Origin: Xanthostigma xanthostigma
Taxonomy: Eukaryota; Arthropoda; Insecta; Raphidioptera; Raphidiidae
Reading direction: 5' to 3'
Assembly: GCA_963575645.1 (NCBI GenBank)
Contig: OY754467.1
Coordinates: forward strand, 5,952,001 to 6,016,000
DNA length: 64,000 bases
The notes beneath the pieces were generated by a model. The model did no database searches. It saw nothing but the letters and a program-made list of their open reading frames with translations, and had not been told where the DNA came from. A program made the position numbers and the translations under genes. Positions 60,701 to 64,000 of this stretch are shown piece by piece; within the stretch, counting starts at the first letter, position 1, and the number at the start of each line of letters is the position of its first letter.

Positions 60701-60883
60701 ATTTATTTCTTCCTCAATCCTCGTATGCTTATAAAATGTCTTTATATAGGTACAACAGTAGTTGCCTTTAGTAGCTATTGCATTTTTAATTTGTCTAGAA
60801 ATTAGCATAAATCAATAAAATAGAAAAACTCACCTGATAGCGTTGTCAGCAAACTGCTTAATATTTTTAAAATGCTTCTTCAT
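43633..60883 (-). CDS. RhoGAP92B: BAR and RhoGAP domain protein, ARHGAP17/ARHGAP44 (RhoGAP92B-like), complete seven-exon gene
   Basis: Seven coding exons join in compatible phases: 60834-60883, 51163-51331, 49980-50267, 48438-48699, 47851-48000, 46906-47164, 43633-45721. The product has 1088 residues. Residues 1-250 form the N-terminal BAR domain (MKKHFKNIKQFADNAI, LSEELQAAERRVEYFRDAL, DDLDEAGQRVEQAYDQLAAD), which binds curved membranes. Residues about 265-450 are the RhoGAP domain: GLPLAEHL, GEEGLFRVAAS with arginine finger R303, LKSYLRDLPEPLLTF, then NIAIVMSPNLLW. It should speed GTP hydrolysis on Rac/Cdc42-type GTPases at membranes and junctions. The tail is long, disordered and Pro/Ser-rich, has four KSDI(S/V)GPV-type repeats at about 635-719, a poly-Pro run (SH3 ligand) and a C-terminal STDL resembling a class I PDZ ligand, as in mammalian ARHGAP17. 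The fly symbol is by homology; orthology was not tested. Confidence 0.93.
45947..46507. mobile_element. Tc1/mariner-like deletion derivative in RhoGAP intron 6
   Basis: The ends CAGTATGTAAACACGTAAGG and, reversed, CAGTATGTAAACGCGTAAGG are flanked by TA. Arms are ~38 bp. The interior keeps three separated transposase scraps on the plus strand: MNVYTTEENIQMI (about 46061), INGTLNSQKYLNMVRDQISP (about 46120) and PVRQFLNEMFPNRW (about 46245). These match the start, catalytic-domain and later part of insect mariner-like transposases, joined by deletions. Confidence 0.85.
46906..47164 (-). CDS. RhoGAP gene, coding exon 6 (GAP domain)
   Basis: The acceptor TTTTGTAG|GT is at 47165/47164 and the donor CTCAG|GTAAAA at 46906/46905. 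It encodes ASKIRRLKLSFDS through LKSYLRDLPEPLLTFTLYDE to KLPQENYENL. Enters in phase 1, leaves in phase 2. Confidence 0.93.
47307..47825. mobile_element. hAT-like MITE with TAGTGATGTGCCGGAT ends in RhoGAP intron 5
   Basis: The ends TAGTGATGTGCCGGAT match in reverse. Subterminal GGATACGGAT / CGGATATCC words recur on both sides, and there is a further inner hairpin around CTGTTATG / GATCGATGTGCAATAT. No 8-bp target duplication is readable (GTCATTAT against TATACAAA). Similar CATCCGCATCCGC words at 38040-38190 may be another decayed relative. Confidence 0.7.
47851..48000 (-). CDS. RhoGAP gene, coding exon 5 (start of GAP domain, arginine finger)
   Basis: The acceptor TTTTTGTAG|GT is at 48001/48000 and the donor GCAGCAA|GTAAGT at 47851/47850. 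It encodes DSPTKPIYGLPLAEHLRITK through GMGEEGLFRVAA. Both junctions split a codon after its first base. Confidence 0.93.
48297..48340. repeat. Short dispersed motif ATTGTAAATTATAGACGCTC
   Basis: Shared with 31318-31362 and 58556-58600; preceded here by a GAGAGA run. Probably the end of an unrecognised mobile element. Confidence 0.55.
48438..48699 (-). CDS. RhoGAP gene, coding exon 4 (BAR domain)
   Basis: The acceptor TTATTTCAG is at 48700 and the donor CTTATCA|GTAAGT at 48438/48437. It encodes 87 residues, SAQNRQNETT to VEQLI, including the conserved BAR helix DDLDEAGQRVEQAYDQLAAD. Confidence 0.93.
48798..49919. repeat. Inverted-repeat element in RhoGAP intron 3, with a TTAA-flanked element inside
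   Basis: The outer arms GTGTGACC... GAAGTAAAACTTCTT (48798) and AAGAAGTTTTACTTC...GTCACACA (49891-49919) pair. Inside, 48987-49887 begins GGACGTAGTC, ends GACTACGTCC and is flanked by TTAA on both sides (48983, 49888), as for piggyBac-type insertions. The interior has no ORF; it is AT-rich with repeated words such as CGATTTTC and AAAACGCG. Confidence 0.6.
49980..50267 (-). CDS. RhoGAP gene, coding exon 3 (BAR domain)
   Basis: The acceptor TGTATTCCAG is at 50268 and the donor TGGCAG|GTTTGT at 49980/49979. Ninety-six codons, phase 0 to 0: KKCPEYILGSSMAKFGK through DSDIPKLKKNLNKLMSDRDA to TKWQ. Confidence 0.93.
50455..51097. mobile_element. 643-bp near-perfect foldback in RhoGAP intron 2
   Basis: The arms begin AGAGCTG(G/A)CTACGGAGAAAA and run for ~310 bp to a short loop near 50770 (TTAAATAAATTAAAATATAT). 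Shared words include CACCGAGTCACCC, CCGCCAGAA and ACATTCGACAAATATTC. It fills most of an 895-base intron. Confidence 0.92.
51163..51331 (-). CDS. RhoGAP gene, coding exon 2 (BAR domain)
   Basis: The acceptor GCCATTTTTCAG ends at 51332 and the donor AGACTG|GTAAAT is at 51163/51162. It completes a split Ser codon and encodes KPGKAEPLSEELQAAERRVE to KEKRL. An in-frame ATG upstream (51366) falls in the intron and is not the start; the real start exon is at 60883. Confidence 0.9.
51525..51995. repeat. 30-31-bp minisatellite, about 16 copies, in RhoGAP intron 1
   Basis: The unit is like AACAAGCGAATAACGGGGAA followed by AATGGGGCGAA. Spacing of the GCGAATAAC word is 29-31 bases through most of the array. 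Minus-strand open frames across it are repeat translation, not a gene. Confidence 0.92.
52555..52735. repeat. Diverged direct duplication
   Basis: GCAGTGAAACGCGATGGGGC (52555) recurs as GCAGTGAAACGGGAAGGGGC (52675), with ATTCCGGGGTGAACGATAAA twice between. Confidence 0.75.
52740..53730. repeat. 120-bp satellite-like array, eight copies, in RhoGAP intron 1
   Basis: GATACCCATATTGTAGGAAA recurs at about 52824, 52925, 53045, 53163, 53284, 53404, 53522 and 53641. The period is 119-120 bp except for one ~101-bp unit. Each unit contains CCGCCATCTTTAGAAGTCCG and TTTAGAGTGACGTCAC. The TGACGTCA palindrome, a CRE-like site, is in nearly every unit; whether it is bound is unknown. Confidence 0.95.
53950..54340. 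repeat. ~126-bp tandem repeat, three copies, with GCGCATGCGCCGA
   Basis: CGCATGCGCCGA occurs at about 53998, 54125 and 54251. AAATAGA...ATAAACCGTT-type text lies between. Related single segments are at 52440-52540 and 63290-63410. Confidence 0.8.
54341..55318. other. Intron 1 sequence with interspersed-repeat wording, no gene
   Basis: 54700-55010 (GTTTCGAGCCGATCCGATTT, CAGATTCACAGATTCACAGA, GACAAAGCGAGTACATATAG) reads like the end of a common insect repeat. Confidence 0.4.
55319..56016. repeat. Probable TE with TTAAGGAGGTTGA ends
   Basis: AAGGAGGTTGATGCGTTAC at left pairs with TTCGTAAAACGGCTCAACCTCC at right over about 14-18 bp. TTAA is present at left only (the right reads CTAAC). The AT-rich interior has no ORF. 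Confidence 0.45.
56647..56860. mobile_element. MITE with TTTTACGTGATAACGTC ends
   Basis: Left TGACGTGATAACGTCTTATAAA and right TTTATGACGTTATCACGTAAAA pair, with TTGATGAA continuing the arms. The centre is GC-richer (GCCTGAGCCTGAGCGTGCAA). Confidence 0.75.
56870..57685. other. Intron 1 sequence, no gene seen
   Basis: A G run is at 57191-57200. Open frames at 57400-57690 occur on both strands without recognisable domains. Confidence 0.35.
57689..58279. repeat. Dispersed repeat, copy 2 (pair of 5124-5727)
   Basis: Same orientation as copy 1 and nearly identical. Differences are small: a 15-base segment (ATAACGTTCTTCTTT region) is missing here and four bases (ATTG) are added before CAGGTATTCAATTCG. 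Confidence 0.85.
58556..58600. repeat. Short dispersed motif, third copy
   Basis: GATTGTAGATTATAGACGCTCG then CATCAGTGTCT, as at 31318 and 48297. Confidence 0.5.
58838..59362. mobile_element. 525-bp foldback with TA flanks
   Basis: Left GTGTAAGATCTGGTATTAGA and right (reversed) GTGCGAGATCCGGTTTTAGA are inside TA dinucleotides. Arms of ~230 bp include CGCACATGGGTTGCCTAGCT and AATCGAGCC; the loop is around 59060-59140. Arms differ at several percent of positions, so it is older than the foldbacks at 27797 or 36057. Confidence 0.85.
59365..60025. other. Intron 1 sequence, no feature seen
   Basis: AT-rich; no supported structure. Confidence 0.35.
60026..60266. mobile_element. MITE with GGGGACGTCCATTA ends
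   Basis: TTAGGGGACGTCCATTATTTA at left and TAGTTAATGGACTTCCCCTTAC at right pair. The interior contains CCGACCACGTTCTTCCAAAT and a G-rich patch. Confidence 0.7.
60834..60883 (-). CDS. RhoGAP gene, coding exon 1 with start codon
   Basis: ATG at 60883 begins MKKHFKNIKQFADNAI, aligning with the MKKQF...KQLA opening of ARHGAP17-type proteins. The donor ATCAG|GTGAGT follows at 60834/60833. The exon leaves two bases (AG), and exon 2 begins with T, giving Ser; this phase match and the family alignment make the call strong for so short an exon. Intron 1 is about 9.5 kb. Confidence 0.88.
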
Positions 60884-62037
60884 ATTTATTTTTGTGTGAA
60901 AATACCATTAAAAATATTTAAAGACAATCTTTTTCTTTCTAACCTTACTTCAAAGACATGAAAATGATAATCATTGATATATCACAGTGCATTTAGATAT
61001 GATATCTTTCCAGAACCTGTATTATTCGATTTATCCTGTACGATCATCACTTATTTTTGTGTAATGTTGATTAAAATTAACTTTCTTGTGTAAACTTTTA
61101 CAGTCGATCCGTCACAAAATGATGAGATCACCGATTTCTAATATTTTATTTGACATTAAAACAACCGATCGAGTTGTAAATAATATTATAATTTTCACTA
61201 ATTATAAACATTGTAAGAAAGCAATATGAGTTATTAACTTAATCTATTATTAATGCACTAATTATTTTAAATTAATCTACATAAAAACTATACACAACCA
61301 AAGCAAATAGCTTCTTGACTTGACTGACTTTTTTCCGAGTTCCGACATTAATCGGACGCGTCAAATGCAGACATACGTAATCGATTTGTTACGCCTTCTT
61401 GATTTTGCATAACCTCAAATGATGAATCATCACCACCAGACAAAATTACATGTTTACTAAAATAAACAGTGACTTGTACCAACTATCTTTTTTCTGTATT
61501 ATAATTATAAATCATATCGTTATGTCCATGTGTTAATATGATAAAAATTAGCAACTTATTACAAATTAATGAATTTTTTGTTGTTGACATTTATATTCAA
61601 GGTATCTACCCAACTTAGTGAGTGCTGCCATCGTGTAGTCAATAAACTAAAATTATTTTATAGTTTTCAACTTGCACTTCAAGCTGTATGTTTGAAAATG
61701 AAATCCATTATGAAACTAACAATGTTTTGTTTTTTAAATACCAAAATAGGAATGTTGAGAGAAGAATTGTAGGAAATTCAGAAATGTGTTTTTTAATAAA
61801 GCACAATGGTTCGAAAACACATTGAATATTGATAGGATAGTAAAAACATATTTCTAATCAATGTGTCACGACAGCTCTTAAGAGAATTAATTAAATGAAA
61901 TAGTTGTTGCTTACAGTGCCCAAGCATAGAAATGGCCAGACCAGAACCAAGTTTTAATTGATTAGAACATTTATGAAGGACGCAGTTATAGAAGCTCTCA
62001 CCAGGCGCATAAAACAACTGGTTACTTCTGCCGGCAC
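60884..62037. other. Divergent intergenic region between the RhoGAP and MFSD11-like genes
   Basis: It should contain the RhoGAP 5' UTR and promoter. I could not place a TATA box or initiator with confidence. Short open frames (61569, 61793) are not recognised. Confidence 0.4.
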
Positions 62038-62541
62038 TTCACATGGTTATTTGTATATTTTGTGTATTTGGCATATTTGGCAAACAATTACCAAGTGTCG
62101 AGAGTCTATTTGACAAAGTGTTGGCCTTATTTGCCTATTTGACAAATAAGGCCAATACCAAATACGCGTTACCGTGCGCTTGTCGGTTTTTCGACGCACA
62201 TCAAAGGAGTCAAATAGGCAAATACGGCAAATAAACCGTCCACACAATGGCTATATTCAAAAGCGCACGCGTCGTGAACCTGTACGGACATGCAGTATAT
62301 TTGTGTTTGTGCTGTGAGCGAGAACTGGAACTACTATTGAAAATGAATTAGAACAATGGAACAGTGCTAAAATTCCTGGAATTTTGAATCTTGCGTTCTA
62401 CTGCCAAATGTTTGTGTGTTTGCTATTTGACTGCCATGTGTAGATGGTCATATTTGCCTCTATTTGCATGTTTGTCTTGAAGGTCAAATATTTTGCCAAA
62501 TACAACAAACACCCAATAGCGAACACGAATAGCCATGTGAA
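62038..62541. mobile_element. MITE-like element with TTCACATGG ends upstream of MFSD11
   Basis: TTCACATGGTTATTTGT at left and ACGAATAGCCATGTGAA at right pair, with TTTGGCA/TTTGCCAAAT-type words repeated through both halves and an inner hairpin GCCTTATTTGCCTATTTGAC. No clear 8-bp target duplication. Confidence 0.65.
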
Positions 62542-62841
62542 ATGTCACCTTTATATTTTTACCTTCGTTGAAAGGATATTTAGTTAAATACATTTTTTTT
62601 TAATTCAAATTAACTGAAGGAAGTGATTTGTAGTATGCGATTTGTTGATACATAAAAATTTCACTGCATGTTTCATGTAAAAAGTGTGTTTATGCGCATG
62701 CGTCTATTTGATTATATTATCATTTGTTTCTCATGTGCTTGCATCAGTGTAGTTGTCAAAATTGCGTGAATGACAATTGACAGTTGTAAACATATGTGGT
62801 GTTTTTAAGTTTTAAATCAGTAAAATTGATTTATTTTCGAT

Positions 62842-62934
62842 ATGGCTATCGATAAACGGTTTTGCAATGTTATATTGCTTGGTTTTGGTTTTATGTTTGT
62901 CTTCACGGCTTTTCAAACAATGGGAAATATTGAG
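62842..62934 (+). CDS. Mfsd11: UNC93-like protein MFSD11, first coding exon
   Basis: ATG at 62842 in good context (CGATATGGC) opens MAIDKRFCNVILLGFGFMFV, followed by FTAFQTMGNIE, and ends at donor GAG|GTAATG (62934/62935). The pattern F-N-(V/I)-I-L-G...FMF-FTAFQT-GN is the first membrane helix of MFSD11/UNC93-like major facilitator proteins. These are multi-pass membrane proteins whose transported substrate is not established. The exon has 31 whole codons, phase 0; the next exon is outside the window or not recognised. An arthropod-style initiator TCAGT lies about 95 bases upstream (62746). A general UNC93A-like protein is the main alternative, less likely because of the FTAFQT-GN match. Confidence 0.75.
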
Positions 62935-63089
62935 GTAATGCCATTTTAACCATATTAAAAATAAAACACATATATTTTGTGATGTCAATAAATAAAATTT
63001 CAGTCAATTGGACGACAGAAACATTCCAGTTTCAAAAATACTGACATTTGGCACAATATTATATAACTATGTTTCTATTAACGCGTGCG

Positions 63090-63109
63090 GTGACGCCGGT
63101 AACGGCTAG
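63090..63109 (+). repeat. Isolated Helitron 3' end
   Basis: GCGGTGACGCCGGTAACGGCTAG before T, very like the end at 22128; no 5' end found nearby. Confidence 0.55.
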
Positions 63110-63239
63110 TAATAAATATTTATATTGTGATATGTGCTTTTCGTTTCTATGGTTTCACATCTGAAATGACATTTCAAATGATGTTAGCTACTGATTTCTT
63201 TTTAACAAATTGACGACTTTATTATTTGCTTCAGAGCAA

Positions 63240-63560
63240 AAGAACAGTCGATTTTTTTGTTTTTAAAGAAAAAAAAAATAGAAAATAAACGTTCTTGCAA
63301 AATGAACAGAATAAAACACCGTTATGGAAAGTATACCGTTATAGTAGAAAAAACAACGTTATAGCACATATCTCTTCTGCGCAAGCGCCGATTTTCCCCG
63401 AAACTAATAGGGCTTTTTCTATTTATATCTAAATCCTACAAAAATTTGGTTCTGATCCGCTGAGCCGTTTACCTGTATCATGCTTGCATACAAACAGACT
63501 TTTCCCAAAAATATGTTTTTTTGGACTCGGGAACCTCAAAATAAAAAAAAATGTAAAATT
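63240..63560. repeat. Interspersed repeat related to 53950-54340
   Basis: It shares ATATCTCTTCTGCGC...GCGCCGATTTTCCCC and AAAATTTGGTT...GATCCG with that array, in single copy, and TTTTTGGACTCGGGAACCTC with the reversed text near 14290. Confidence 0.6.
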
Positions 63561-63621
63561 CCAAAATTGAATTTTAAAAAATCATAATCAAGTTAACCTC
63601 AAAGAAACGTCATTTAATTAA

Positions 63622-63908
63622 TCTGAGACCTATTTCCTCTATGACTTTTCTTGATTTTGGGGCGTTTTAAAATGTCTGACACCTCGAATATGGTCGACAT
63701 ATTCGAGGTGTCAGACATTTTAAATGGTTCATGTTATTTGTCAGAGAACATTATTTTAGCGTTTTGGTTGAAATTTTTAAGCTATCCAATTAAAAAAACA
63801 TACAGTATCTATAAATTTTTACATGTCGTCAAAACGACATCTTTCGGAAAGTTTAGAGGGAAAACGCCCCAAAATCAAGAAAAGTCATAGAGGAAATAGG
63901 TGTCAGAC
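63622..63908. mobile_element. Foldback with perfect inner palindrome
   Basis: The outer arms CCTATTTCCTCTATGACTTT / AAAGTCATAGAGGAAATAGG pair over about 45 bp. Inside the left half is a 45-bp perfect palindrome centred on GGTCGAC (TGTCTGACACCTCGAATA, 63673-63717). The inner palindrome repeats the GTGTCAGAC text found at the right tip (63899-63907). Confidence 0.85.
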
Positions 63909-64000
63909 TAGGCCTAATGAATCCATATACAAAGTTTGGGGAGAGTATGTATCAATAAAATTTTTGCCGACGGGCAATCTGGCTATTTGTTCATTATATT

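Noticed and set aside
62999..63034. Second exon of the MFSD11-like gene after TTTCAG
   Set aside because: The sequence after this AG (SIGRQKHSSF) does not continue the family's QTVI-type text.

Overview
The window looks like insect nuclear DNA, most likely from a moth or butterfly. It is AT-rich, has intron-split genes with GT-AG junctions, and is packed with transposon remains. The best taxonomic hint is a set of short Helitrons beginning TC-TATACTAATA and ending in a hairpin plus CTAG, inserted between A and T; I know this family from Lepidoptera. The species call is an inference from repeat families.

Three host genes can be supported. (1) 4341-4618, minus: an early exon of an ABC transporter of subfamily A, carrying the start codon; the rest lies off the left edge. 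The intron running to that edge holds a Ty3/gypsy retrotransposon (1-3353). (2) 43633-60883, minus: a complete BAR + RhoGAP protein of the ARHGAP17 (RICH1/nadrin) / ARHGAP44 / Drosophila RhoGAP92B family. It was assembled from seven coding exons whose junction phases all agree. The first exon codes only 16 residues plus a split codon and lies 9.5 kb from the second. The predicted protein has 1088 residues and ends in a PDZ-ligand-like STDL. (3) 62842-62934, plus: the first coding exon of an UNC93-like/MFSD11 transporter, divergent from the RhoGAP gene with about 2 kb between the start codons.

The roughly 38 kb between the ABCA exon and the RhoGAP gene, and most RhoGAP introns, are transposon territory: a non-autonomous PIF/Harbinger element with TAA target duplication (8768-9611), a 5'-truncated CR1-like LINE (10822-12913) and two smaller LINE 3' ends, Tc1/mariner deletion derivatives with transposase scraps (19520-20203, 45947-46507), three intact-ended Helitrons, a pogo/Tigger remnant (34639-35165), a foldback split by a hAT element that itself holds a third element (27543-30070), a MITE family in three copies, several long foldbacks, and three tandem arrays in RhoGAP intron 1.

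No CRISPR array, rRNA operon or bacterial-type operon was seen. The tRNA-like segments all look like SINE or Helitron parts. I found no gene system that I would call new to biology. The most notable items are the three-level nested transposon with readable insertion history, the 1.28-kb GTTACCGGCC element with ACTAGT-rich subterminal repeats, and the RhoGAP gene model with its distant micro-exon.
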